A stretch of DNA of 64,000 nucleotides from Acidovorax sp. sif1233 (GTDB lineage: Bacteria; Pseudomonadota; Gammaproteobacteria; Burkholderiales; Burkholderiaceae_C): positions 1 to 64,000 of the forward strand of contig NZ_JAHUWZ010000004.1 in NCBI RefSeq assembly GCF_019218755.1. Direction: 5' to 3'. This document shows, in pieces, positions 43,406 through 51,982 of the stretch. Both the position numbers and the translations under genes were made by a program. The notes under the pieces were generated by a model. That model was not told the origin of the DNA and did not search any database. It saw only the letters and a list, made by a program, of their open reading frames with translations. Position 1 is the first letter of the stretch, and the number at the start of each line of letters is the position of its first letter.

Positions 43406-44950
43406 ATGAGATTCGTCCAGACATTGCGCATTTCGCAGAAGCTGCTCCTCTTCGCGCTCCTGCTGGTGGCGTGCTTCTTCCTCGGGGCCTGGCAGGTCGC
43501 GCGCTGCCTGCTGGCGATCTCGCATTTCGGCGCGGCGCTGCCAGACGCCGATCCCGTCGTGGAAAGCGCAGCCGCCGCGCTGCGGATACTGGCCCTGACC
43601 AGCGCCGTGGTGGCGGGGGGCTGCCTGGCCCTGGCATGGTGGATTGGCCGCGCGCTGCGCACGCGCGTCGCCGTCGCCCGCAAATTCACGGACGATGTGC
43701 GCATCGGCAACCTGACGAGCCTGATTCACGACGCGCAGCGCGACGAGTTCTCGCCCTTGATGGCAGCCATGCGCGAAATGCAGGAATCCCTGACCAGGGT
43801 CGTCACCAAGGTCAGGGCGGGCGCGCAGGAGGTGGCCCTGGCCAGCGACGAGATATCCCAGGCGAACACCGATCTGTCCGCACGGACGGAACGCCAGGCG
43901 CTGTCGCTGAAGGACACCACGGACGCGGTGGAGGCGTTCGCCAGCAGCGCCCTGCTGGTGGGGCAGAAGGCGGATGCGGGCAACGCCATCGCGCAGCAGA
44001 CCGCCATGGCGGGAGACCACGGCAACCGTGCCTTCGCGTCCGTGCAGCAGACCATGCAGGAAATTGCGTCGGACTCCGCGCGGGCCTTCGACATCATCGC
44101 GCTCATTGACGGGATCGCGTTCCAGACCAACATCCTCGCCCTGAACGCGGCCGTCGAGGCGGCACGCGCCGGCGAGCAGGGCCGGGGCTTTGCCGTGGTC
44201 GCCAGCGAGGTGCGCGCGCTGGCGCAGCGCAGCGCCAGCGCGGCCAAGGACATCAAGGCGCTGCTGACCCGCGGCAACGCCCGCATCGAAACCGGCGCGA
44301 CCCTGGTGCAGACGGCCGCCCAGCAGCTGGGCGGCATGACCGAGGCCATACAGCGGGTGACGCAGATCATGGCGGAGATCGCCCATTCCAGCCAGATGCA
44401 GCGCGAGAGCGTGGGCAAGGTCATCGAGTCCGTGGAGCTGATTGACCAGGCCACGCAACAGAACGCGGCCCTGGTGGAGCAGACCGCCTCCGCCTCGCAG
44501 CAACTGCGGGCGCAGGCCGCGCGCCTCGTCGGGTCGGTGAACGTGTTCACGCTCAACGGGAGCCCGTCCGAAGCCGAAGAGCAGGTGCGAAGAGCCGTGG
44601 ACCTGATCCGCGACATCGGCGCCGAGAAGGCCTACCGCGAATTCACGCACGGCACCTCGTTCAAGGACCGGGACCTGTACATCACGGTCTACGACTTCAA
44701 CGGCCGCAATCTCGCGCACGGAGCCAATCCCGCCAACGTCGGAAAGGTCCTCATCGACATGCGCGACGCGAATGGCGTGGCGATCGTCAGGAACTCGCGC
44801 GACCTGGCCACGCAAAGGGGCTCTGGATGGTCCGCGCCGTACCACATCCTGAATCCGGTCACCCAGAAGATCATGGTCAAGAAGGCGTTTGTCCAGCGTG
44901 TGGGAGAGACCTTCGTCTCGTCCGGAATCTACGCCGTGGACCTGGATTGA
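43406..44950 (+). CDS. methyl-accepting chemotaxis protein with C-terminal Cache domain
   Basis: This is a 514-residue chemoreceptor. Two transmembrane segments (about 12-31 and 60-80) enclose a periplasmic loop under 30 residues, too short for a sensor domain. A short HAMP-like stretch is followed by the signalling hairpin, whose tip reads [37 protein letters not shown] (conserved in all MCPs). After the coiled coil, residues ~390-514 resemble a single Cache domain ([33 protein letters not shown] and the [11 protein letters not shown] strand). Sensing would therefore be cytoplasmic. It is placed between the importer and a second binding-protein gene, so taxis to the pathway substrate or metabolite is likely. 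Confidence 0.88.
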   Translation: MRFVQTLRISQKLLLFALLLVACFFLGAWQVARCLLAISHFGAALPDADPVVESAAAALRILALTSAVVAGGCLALAWWIGRALRTRVAVARKFTDDVRIGNLTSLIHDAQRDEFSPLMAAMREMQESLTRVVTKVRAGAQEVALASDEISQANTDLSARTERQALSLKDTTDAVEAFASSALLVGQKADAGNAIAQQTAMAGDHGNRAFASVQQTMQEIASDSARAFDIIALIDGIAFQTNILALNAAVEAARAGEQGRGFAVVASEVRALAQRSASAAKDIKALLTRGNARIETGATLVQTAAQQLGGMTEAIQRVTQIMAEIAHSSQMQRESVGKVIESVELIDQATQQNAALVEQTASASQQLRAQAARLVGSVNVFTLNGSPSEAEEQVRRAVDLIRDIGAEKAYREFTHGTSFKDRDLYITVYDFNGRNLAHGANPANVGKVLIDMRDANGVAIVRNSRDLATQRGSGWSAPYHILNPVTQKIMVKKAFVQRVGETFVSSGIYAVDLD

Positions 44951-44980
44951 TCGACGCTCCCCCCGAGACAGGAAAACCCC

Positions 44981-46327
44981 ATGCAACGCAGACTGCTCGT
45001 CCAATCGCTGTGCGCCGCCACCATCCCCGCCTTCTTCCCGGGGGCATCGCGCGCCCGGAACAGGTATGCCCCCTACCGGGGCCAGAAGCTCAGGATCAGC
45101 ATCCCCAGGCACCACCACTACGACGCCGCCACGAAACTGTTCCCCACGTTCACCAGCGAAACCGGCATTCAGGTCGAGTTTGAACAGCTCCCCATCGCGG
45201 AGATGAAAAAGAGGCAGTTGGAGGAGATGGCCAAGCCGCAGTGCGACTTCGACCTCGTGTCGTATGTGGTGATGTGGAAAGGCGAGTACGTCAAGAAGCG
45301 CCTCATCCGGGATATCGAGCCCTACCTGAACAACCGGCAGCTCACCCCCGAGGACTTCGACCTGCCCGACATCATCGCGGGATTCCGGGAGAACATCGGC
45401 CTGGTCGGGGGATGGAAAGGCTATCTGGCCGGCGGGGCCGCCAAGCTCTATGGGCTGCCCTATGGAGCCGAGACCTCGGTGCTGGCCTACCGGCACGACA
45501 TCTTCGAGAAGTTCAACCTGAAGCCGCCCGAGTCGTACTTCCAGCTGGAACAGCTGCTGCCGCTCCTGCGGGAAAAGACCGCCATGGGGTCGCTGGCCTC
45601 GCGCGGCAAGGAAGGCCACCAGTGCGTGCATGCCTGGCTGTTGCACCTGAACCCGCTCAATGGCGGCGTGTTCGAGAACAACTGGCAGCCCCGCCTGCAT
45701 GATTCGGCCGGAGTCCGCGCCGCCAACCTGCTCAAGAAGATCATCGACACCGGCCCTCCCAACGCGCTGGCGGCGGGCCAGACGGAGATGCTCAATGCGT
45801 TCCTGCAAGGGCAGGCCTCCATGTACCTGGACTCGACCCTCATCTTCGGTGCGGTCCGCGACGAGAAGATCTCGAAGATCAATGGCAAGGTAAGTTATGT
45901 GCGCCATCCCCGCGGCGCGCGCTATGCGTCCCAGACCGGAGGCCTGGGACTGGCCATCCCCGCCCAGTCGAAGAACCCGGACAGCGCATTCCTGCTGATG
46001 CAATGGCTCACCGCCAAGCAGCAGGACAAGTCGGTTTGCCACCTGGGCGGCGTGCCCCACCGGCTGTCCACCCTGGCCGACCCCGACCTGGGGAGGAAAT
46101 ACCCCGAGTTCCAGATGCTCCTGCGCAGCATCGGGGATGCCAACCCCAACTGGCGGCCCATCATTCCGGAGTGGGACACCATCAATACCGACATACTGGG
46201 CAAGAGCATCCACGAGGTGATTTCAGGCAAGCAGCCCGCAGAGACGGCGCTGGCGCAGGCCGCGAAGGCGGTGGCCGACCTGATGCGCCGCGAAGGGTAC
46301 CTCACCCCCCCGCCACCGGTCCGCTAG
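44981..46327 (+). CDS. solute-binding protein 2 (family 1), paralogue of importer component
   Basis: This 448-residue protein is a clear paralogue of the binding protein at 40301-41632, conserved along its whole length (HHHYDAATKLFPTFTSETGI, YVVMWKGEYVKK, KLYGLPYGAETSVLAYRHD, FLLMQWLTAKQQDKS). The N-terminus is MQRRLLVQSLCAATIPAFF with likely cleavage near SRA. A good ribosome-binding site (ACAGGAAAAC) precedes the ATG. No second set of permeases is present. It may widen the importer's substrate range, or serve a signalling role with the chemoreceptor 30 bp upstream. It is the last gene of the island. Confidence 0.9.
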   Translation: MQRRLLVQSLCAATIPAFFPGASRARNRYAPYRGQKLRISIPRHHHYDAATKLFPTFTSETGIQVEFEQLPIAEMKKRQLEEMAKPQCDFDLVSYVVMWKGEYVKKRLIRDIEPYLNNRQLTPEDFDLPDIIAGFRENIGLVGGWKGYLAGGAAKLYGLPYGAETSVLAYRHDIFEKFNLKPPESYFQLEQLLPLLREKTAMGSLASRGKEGHQCVHAWLLHLNPLNGGVFENNWQPRLHDSAGVRAANLLKKIIDTGPPNALAAGQTEMLNAFLQGQASMYLDSTLIFGAVRDEKISKINGKVSYVRHPRGARYASQTGGLGLAIPAQSKNPDSAFLLMQWLTAKQQDKSVCHLGGVPHRLSTLADPDLGRKYPEFQMLLRSIGDANPNWRPIIPEWDTINTDILGKSIHEVISGKQPAETALAQAAKAVADLMRREGYLTPPPPVR

Positions 46328-46503
46328 TTCCGCTGGTCCGGCTTGCGGCGCCCCTGCTTCGCCGTCATGAGTTTCACGCTGCTCAAGCTGGCGAAGCGCC
46401 GGCTTTCATCACCTGGCATCCCGTGTGGCGGCCGGGGCAGCCACGGTGCAGGCCGTCCCGAGCGCCGCACGGGCTCAGCCGGCAAGGCCCTAGAGTCCTG
46501 CGG

Positions 46504-47448
46504 CTACGCCGCCAGCAATCCGCTGTGCGCGGCGGCGTGGCGCAGCCAGTCGGCATCCTGCGCCAAGGCCAGCGCGGCATCGAGCGCGCGGGTGGGCTGC
46601 ACCTGGCGGTGCGACATGAAGCCGATGGGCGTGGTGAGCACGGGCGCCAGGAGAGGCAGCGCCTCCAGCCCGTCATGGCCCCGCACCGCATCCACCAGCG
46701 CGCCCGGCAGCACGCTGCACAGGTTGCCGGCCACCACGCTCAAGGCCAGCGTGAGAACCGAATCGGTTTCCATGGCGGGCCGCACCGTGGCCCCCGCGCT
46801 GCGGAAGGCGCCATCCACCAGGCTGCGGTTGTGCATCTCGGGCGTGAGCAGGCACAGCGGCAGGCGCGCCGCCTCGGCCCAGCCAACGGGCCCGCCCATC
46901 TGCAGGCCGTGCTCTTTCGGGCTGCTGGCCCGCCGCAGCAGGAAGTAGTGCTCCACGTACTGCGGCCAGGCCCGCAGTTGGCCGCCGCGCGCGGGCATCC
47001 GCTCGGTGTAGCCCAGCGCGAGGTCCAGGGAAATACTCTCCAGCCCCGCCTCCAGCGCCTGCGAGCTCATGGACAGCGCGACGGGCGCGATGCCGGGGTG
47101 CCGCGCCTGCAGCTGCGCCGCAAACCGCGCCAGGATGGGCATGGCCGTGGGCACGGCGCCCAGGCGCAAGGTGCCGCGCGGATGGGCGGCATCGCTCAAC
47201 AGATCCTGCTGCAGCACCTGGTGTTCATGCAGCATGCGCTGGGCCGAGGCCAGCACACGCTCCCCCTCGGGCGTGAAGCCCTCGAAGCTGCGGCCCCGGC
47301 GCACCACCACCACCCCAAACTCTTTTTCCAGCGCCCGCAGCGCGTTCGACAGCGCGGGTTGCGTGATGTGGCAGGCCTGCGCCGCCCGGCCGAAGTGCCG
47401 GTGCTCGTGCAGCGCCACGAGGTAGCGCAGGGACGCGAGCAGGTTCAT
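46504..47448 (-). CDS. LysR-family transcriptional regulator
   Basis: This 314-residue regulator starts MNLLASLRYLVALHEHRHFGRAAQACHITQPALSNALRALE, a standard LysR HTH of the OxyR/CynR-like type, followed by an effector domain from GTLRLGAVPTAMPILARF. It is transcribed 25 bp after mrp on the same strand and points toward the formate locus, from which it is separated only by the plus-strand island. It could regulate the formate dehydrogenase genes, but that is inference from orientation. Confidence 0.9.
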   Translation of the reverse strand: MNLLASLRYLVALHEHRHFGRAAQACHITQPALSNALRALEKEFGVVVVRRGRSFEGFTPEGERVLASAQRMLHEHQVLQQDLLSDAAHPRGTLRLGAVPTAMPILARFAAQLQARHPGIAPVALSMSSQALEAGLESISLDLALGYTERMPARGGQLRAWPQYVEHYFLLRRASSPKEHGLQMGGPVGWAEAARLPLCLLTPEMHNRSLVDGAFRSAGATVRPAMETDSVLTLALSVVAGNLCSVLPGALVDAVRGHDGLEALPLLAPVLTTPIGFMSHRQVQPTRALDAALALAQDADWLRHAAAHSGLLAA

Positions 47449-47473
47449 GGCACAGTGCGGCAGCCGAAGGAGA

Positions 47474-48565
47474 TCAGGTGTTCTTGCTGATCGAGATGGT
47501 GGGGAACTTGTTGGAGAAGTCCTTGGCCTGCTGGGCGATCTTCACCGCCACGTCGCGCGCCACCTTCTTGTAGATCTTGGCCACGTCCCCGTCGGGGTCG
47601 GCCACCACGGTGGGCTTGCCGCTGTCGGCCTGCAGGCGGATGCTCATGTCGAGCGGCAGCGCGCCCAGGTAGTCCATGTGGTAGTCGGCCGCCATCTTCT
47701 TGCCGCCGTCGGCGCCAAAGATGTGCTCCACATGGCCGCAGTTGCTGCACACGTGGGCGGCCATGTTCTCGACGATGCCCAGGATGGGCACGCCCACCTT
47801 CTCGAACATCTTGATGCCCTTCTTGGCGTCCAGCAGCGCGATGTCCTGCGGGGTGGTGACGATCACGGCGCCGGTCATGGGCACGCGCTGGGACAGCGTG
47901 AGCTGGATGTCGCCGGTGCCCGGCGGCATGTCGATGATGAGGTAGTCGAGGTCTTTCCAGTTGGTCTGGCGCAGCAGCTGCTCCAGCGCCTGGGTGGCCA
48001 TGGGGCCGCGCCAGATCATGGCTTCGTCCTGGTCCACCAGGAAGCCGATGGACATGACCTGCACGCCATAGTTCTCCAGCGGCTCCATGGTCTTGCCGTC
48101 GTCGCTTTCGGGGCGGCGGTTGATGCCCAGCATCATGGGCTGGCTGGGGCCGTAGATGTCGGCGTCGAGCACGCCCACGCTGGCGCCCTCGGCAGCCAGC
48201 GCCAGGGCCAGGTTGGCGGCCGTGGTGCTCTTGCCCACGCCGCCCTTGCCCGAGGCCACGGCGATGATGTTCTTGACCTGGGGCAACAGCTGCACGCCGC
48301 GCTGCACGGCGTGCGCGATGACCTTGGTGGTGATGTTGACCGACACGTTCTCCACGCCTGCAATCCCCTTGGCGGCAGCCACGAGACTGCGGCGCAGCTC
48401 GGGCACCAGGCTCTTGGCGGGGTAGCCCAGTTCCACGTCGAAGGCCACGTCGCCGCTGGTGATCTGCACGTTGCGCAGGGCCCGGGTGCTGACGAAATCC
48501 TTGCCGGTGTGGGGGTCCAGCACGCTGGAAAGTGCGGCCAAGAGGCCCTGTTCGGTGACTGCCAT
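47474..48565 (-). CDS. mrp: Mrp/ApbC iron-sulfur cluster carrier ATPase
   Basis: This 363-residue P-loop ATPase moves assembled iron-sulfur clusters to target proteins. It has an N-terminal MIP18/DUF59-like domain (LDPHTGKDFVSTRAL, about 17-31), the deviant Walker A GKGGVGKSTTAANLALALA near residue 104, DADIYGPSQPMMLG, the DMPPGTGDIQLTL motif and the C-terminal CxxC in HVCSNCGH that binds the shared cluster. Several iron-sulfur enzymes in this window could be clients. In many betaproteobacteria mrp lies near metG; here metG is 3.4 kb away in the opposite direction. Confidence 0.95.
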   Translation of the reverse strand: MAVTEQGLLAALSSVLDPHTGKDFVSTRALRNVQITSGDVAFDVELGYPAKSLVPELRRSLVAAAKGIAGVENVSVNITTKVIAHAVQRGVQLLPQVKNIIAVASGKGGVGKSTTAANLALALAAEGASVGVLDADIYGPSQPMMLGINRRPESDDGKTMEPLENYGVQVMSIGFLVDQDEAMIWRGPMATQALEQLLRQTNWKDLDYLIIDMPPGTGDIQLTLSQRVPMTGAVIVTTPQDIALLDAKKGIKMFEKVGVPILGIVENMAAHVCSNCGHVEHIFGADGGKKMAADYHMDYLGALPLDMSIRLQADSGKPTVVADPDGDVAKIYKKVARDVAVKIAQQAKDFSNKFPTISISKNT

Positions 48566-48680
48566 TCAATAATCTCCAGAAGAGGCGGGTAGTCTATCCA
48601 AGCGCCGTGCCCTCCGCGTCTGAAGGACAATGCGCCGCGTTGCCGCCGCCTGCGCCCAAAACCGAAAGAAAAGGACCCCC

Positions 48681-49265
48681 GTGAAATTCAAGATGGCCGA
48701 AAAGTCCCTGTTTGCCATGCTGCTGCGCTCGCCCTGGTGGGTCAGCTTCGTGGTGGTCGGCCTCATTGTCCTGGCGGCGGGCGCCCTCTTGCCCAAGGAG
48801 TACTTCGTGGTGGGAGCGCTCGCGGGTTTCCCCATCTTCGTGGTGGGCTGCATCGCGGCCTGGAAGCAGCTGCGCGCCCCCAACCCGGCCCAGGTGGCCG
48901 ACATGCTGGAGGCCGTGGGCAGCATGCCCTGGCGCAGCTTTGCCGACACCCTGGCATCCGCCTGGACCCGGGCGGGCTACACCGTGGAGCGGATCAACGG
49001 CAACAACGCCGGGGCCGACATGCGCCTGACCCTGAGCGGCAAGACCACGCTGGTGAGCGCCAAGCGCTGGAAGGCCGCCACCCATGGCGTGGAGCCCCTG
49101 CGCGAACTGCACGCGGCCATGGTGGCCAGCGACGCTCCGGCGGGCATCTATGTGGCGGCCCTGGGGCAGGTCAGCGACAACGCGCGCCTGTATGCCCGCG
49201 ACCATGGGATCGCCGTGCTGCAGGGCGATGCAGTGGCGGCCCTGCTGCTGAGCAGCCGGCGCTGA
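48681..49265 (+). CDS. membrane-anchored Mrr-like restriction endonuclease-fold protein
   Basis: This is a 194-residue protein with a GTG start (48681) after AAAGGACC; a longer frame begins at 48630 but has no better signal. Two N-terminal transmembrane segments (WWVSFVVVGLIVLAAGALL and YFVVGALAGFPIFVVGCIAAW) are followed by an Mrr_cat-type nuclease domain: PWRSFADTLASAWTRAGYTVER, GNNAGADMRLTL with the catalytic-type Asp, and VSAKRWKAATHGVEPLREL with the Lys (the usual Q-x-K is S-A-K). No methyltransferase gene accompanies it. The function of membrane-bound Mrr-like proteins is largely unknown. Confidence 0.8.
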   Translation: MKFKMAEKSLFAMLLRSPWWVSFVVVGLIVLAAGALLPKEYFVVGALAGFPIFVVGCIAAWKQLRAPNPAQVADMLEAVGSMPWRSFADTLASAWTRAGYTVERINGNNAGADMRLTLSGKTTLVSAKRWKAATHGVEPLRELHAAMVASDAPAGIYVAALGQVSDNARLYARDHGIAVLQGDAVAALLLSSRR

Positions 49266-49314
49266 TCCACGCCCCGCCGGCCCGCCCCGCAGCCCGCCAT
49301 GCGGGTTTTCCCAG

Positions 49315-50643
49315 ATGGAGCGACCGGTGGCGGACTCCACACTTGGCACATCACCCACCCCTTCGACGATGCCATCGATCAGCCCCCCCACCGACGCTTG
49401 CGCCCCCGCTCCCGCGGCCCCGCCCGCCCGCCCCACCGGCCTGCTGCTGACCGGCGGCGGTGCCCGCGCCGCCTACCAGGTGGGCGTGCTGGAGGCGATC
49501 GCCGACATCCGCAATGCCTGTGGCGCGGGCGGCGGGCCCAATCCGTTTCCCATCATCACGGGCACCTCCGCGGGCGCCATCAACGCGGCGGCGCTGGCCT
49601 GCGGGGCCGACAACTTCGACCGCGCGGTGCGCCGCATCGCACGCGTGTGGCGCCAGTTCCATGCCAGCCAGGTGTATGGCGCCGATTCGCTGTCCGTGAT
49701 GCGCAGCGGGGCGCGCTGGCTCACGCTGCTGTCCATGGGCTGGGCGCTGGCGCGGTGGCGCCGCATGCGGCCCCGGTCGCTGCTGGACAACTCGCCCCTA
49801 GAGAAACTGCTGGTGAAGATGGTGCCCCTGGTGCGCCTGCCCCGGCTCATCCGCAAGGGGCACCTCACCGCGCTGGCGGTCACGGCATCGAGCTACAGCT
49901 CGGGCGAGCACGTCACGTTCTTCGAATCCAACGCGCCGGTGCAGCCCTGGGTGCGCTCGCAGCGCAAGGCCGCGCGCGACCGCATCACGCACGAGCACCT
50001 GCTCGCGTCCTCGGCCATTCCGTTCATCTTCCCGGCCAAGGGCATCACGATCGACGACCATACCGAGTACTTCGGCGATGGCTCCATGCGGCAGTCGGCC
50101 CCGATCGCGCCCGCCATCCACCTGGGGGCCGAGCGCATCCTGGTGATCGGCGCGGGCCGCATGCACGAGCCCCGGGGCGACGCCGCGGCCAACCCCACGC
50201 CCAGCTACCCCACGCTCGCGCAGATCGCGGGGCATGCGCTGTCCAACATCTTTCTGGACGCGCTGGCGGTCGACGTGGAGCGGGTGCAGCGGGTCAACCA
50301 GACGCTGTCGCTGATCCCCCCCGACGTGCGCGCGCACAGCGCGCTGCGGCCCATCGAACTGCTGGTGATCGCGCCTTCGCAGCGGCTCGACGCGGTGGCC
50401 GCGCGCCACGTGGGCGATCTGCCGGCCCCCGTGCGCGCCATGCTGGCGGCGCTGGGCGTCACGTCCAACATGGCGGATGTGCGCGGCGCGGCGCTGGCCA
50501 GCTACCTGCTGTTCGAATCCGGCTACACGCAAGAGCTGATGGCCCTGGGCCGGGCCGACACGCTAGCCATGCGCGCCGAGGTGTGCCGCTTTTTCGGCTG
50601 GACCGACAGCGGCGCGGACATTCAGACCCGCGAGCACGCCTGA
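49315..50643 (+). CDS. patatin-like phospholipase
   Basis: This is a 442-residue protein. After a Pro/Ala-rich N-terminal ~40 residues, the patatin domain shows the oxyanion motif TGGGARAAYQVG (about 46-57), the nucleophile GTSAG (Ser near 87) and the catalytic Asp in YFGDGSMRQSAP (about 259). There is no clear signal peptide, so it may be a cytoplasmic or peripheral lipid acyl hydrolase. The C-terminal ~150 residues are helical and typical of the RssA-like bacterial group. It converges with the propeller gene downstream. Confidence 0.9.
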   Translation: MERPVADSTLGTSPTPSTMPSISPPTDACAPAPAAPPARPTGLLLTGGGARAAYQVGVLEAIADIRNACGAGGGPNPFPIITGTSAGAINAAALACGADNFDRAVRRIARVWRQFHASQVYGADSLSVMRSGARWLTLLSMGWALARWRRMRPRSLLDNSPLEKLLVKMVPLVRLPRLIRKGHLTALAVTASSYSSGEHVTFFESNAPVQPWVRSQRKAARDRITHEHLLASSAIPFIFPAKGITIDDHTEYFGDGSMRQSAPIAPAIHLGAERILVIGAGRMHEPRGDAAANPTPSYPTLAQIAGHALSNIFLDALAVDVERVQRVNQTLSLIPPDVRAHSALRPIELLVIAPSQRLDAVAARHVGDLPAPVRAMLAALGVTSNMADVRGAALASYLLFESGYTQELMALGRADTLAMRAEVCRFFGWTDSGADIQTREHA

Positions 50644-50670
50644 AGGGCCGCCGGTCCGCCCCGGCGTCCG

Positions 50671-51801
50671 CTACCGCGCCTTGAGCACGTCCTTGCGCAG
50701 CCAGCCCAGGCCGTGCGCGTGCAGGCTCTGCACATACAGCCGGTCCGCCGTCTCGGTGATGGCCGTGGTTTCCGGGTAGGCACCCGCCGGGTCCTGCAGG
50801 TCGGCCACCACCTTGCCGTCGTCGGTGAACGCGATCACGTGGCCGTACGGCTGGGGGATGGGCCACAGCGCACGCGGCAGGCGCAGTGTCAGGCTGCGCA
50901 GCCAGGGCTTGCCGGCCATGTTGTCGATGGCCGCGCCGCGCGGCTTGGCAAAGCCCAGCCAGATGCGGCCGTCCATCCCGCGCATCAGGTTGTCGGGGTA
51001 GCCGGGCAGGTTGTCGAGCAGCACGCTGGCCTGGGCTCCGGGCAGGCTGATGTCCAGGTCGTTCGCGTCCACCGCGATCTTCCACACCCTGTACTTGCCG
51101 GTTTCGTTGACGAACAGGCTCTTTTCGTCCTGGCTGAGCGCCACGCCGTTGGCGAAGCTCAGGCCCCGGGCCACCACGCGCGTGGCGCGAGTCGCGGGGT
51201 CGTACTCCAGCACCCGGCCCGTGCTGGCCTGCTCCAGGATGTCGAGCACGCTGGCCTCGAAGGTGCCGCCCCAGTCCTTGGGGGCAAAACGCGTGGAGGC
51301 GTCGCTCAGGTACATCTTGCCGCTTTGGGCCACCACCACGCCGTCGGCATAGCGGATGGGATCGCTGCCCACCTTGTCGGCCAGCACGGTGACCTTGCCA
51401 TCGGGCGCGATGGACAGCAGGCCCTTGACCGCATCGGCCGCGATGAGGTGGCCCGCCGCGTCGAAGTCAAAGCCCAGCACCCGCCCGCCGGTATTGGCAA
51501 AGACCTCCTGGCCCGATCCATCGGGGTTCATGCGCAGGATGTTGCCGCTGAGCACCGTGGTGTAGAGCTTGCCGTCCCTGCCCACGGCGATGTGCTCGGG
51601 GCCGACCTCGCCGTGGAGGTCGATCACCTGCAGCTGGGCCAGCCGCGTGTTGGGCGCATGCACGCCCTGGTAGCCGGGCGCGGGCGGGGCGCTCCAGGCC
51701 ACGGGCCGGATGGGCACGGGCCACCATGCCAGGTAGGCCGCCAGCACCAGCACGGCGCCAGCGGCGCTCCATCCCAGTCTCCTCACCAGCTTCTTTGCCA
51801 T
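50671..51801 (-). CDS. strictosidine-synthase/SMP-30-like beta-propeller, membrane-anchored
   Basis: This 376-residue protein starts MAKKLVRRLGWSAAG (51801) with one N-terminal hydrophobic segment (about 9-27) that could be an anchor or signal. The propeller has GPEHIAVGRDGKLYTTVLSG, VLGFDFDAAGHLIAADAVKG, RYADGVVVAQSGKMYLSDAS, GLSFANGVALSQDEKSLFVNET and YPDNLMRGMDGRIWLGFA. The layout matches the APMAP/strictosidine-synthase-like family, whose bacterial members are probably esterases or lactonases. It is unlikely to belong to the sugar island, which ends 4.3 kb away. Confidence 0.85.
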   Translation of the reverse strand: MAKKLVRRLGWSAAGAVLVLAAYLAWWPVPIRPVAWSAPPAPGYQGVHAPNTRLAQLQVIDLHGEVGPEHIAVGRDGKLYTTVLSGNILRMNPDGSGQEVFANTGGRVLGFDFDAAGHLIAADAVKGLLSIAPDGKVTVLADKVGSDPIRYADGVVVAQSGKMYLSDASTRFAPKDWGGTFEASVLDILEQASTGRVLEYDPATRATRVVARGLSFANGVALSQDEKSLFVNETGKYRVWKIAVDANDLDISLPGAQASVLLDNLPGYPDNLMRGMDGRIWLGFAKPRGAAIDNMAGKPWLRSLTLRLPRALWPIPQPYGHVIAFTDDGKVVADLQDPAGAYPETTAITETADRLYVQSLHAHGLGWLRKDVLKAR

Positions 51802-51982
51802 CGGCGTTCCTCCGTTGTGGTCGGTGCCAGGCATTGTGGGCCCGGCGAGCCCCCGCGCACCCTGCCCGGGGCCCGTTCGCTGGCACCTGCGCGACCCGCG
51901 CGCGGGGCTGGAGCGCCCGCGGCCGCGAGGCAGGGCGCCAAACGCCTAAAATCGCGGGTTCCGCCTGAGAAAGCCGCTTTTC

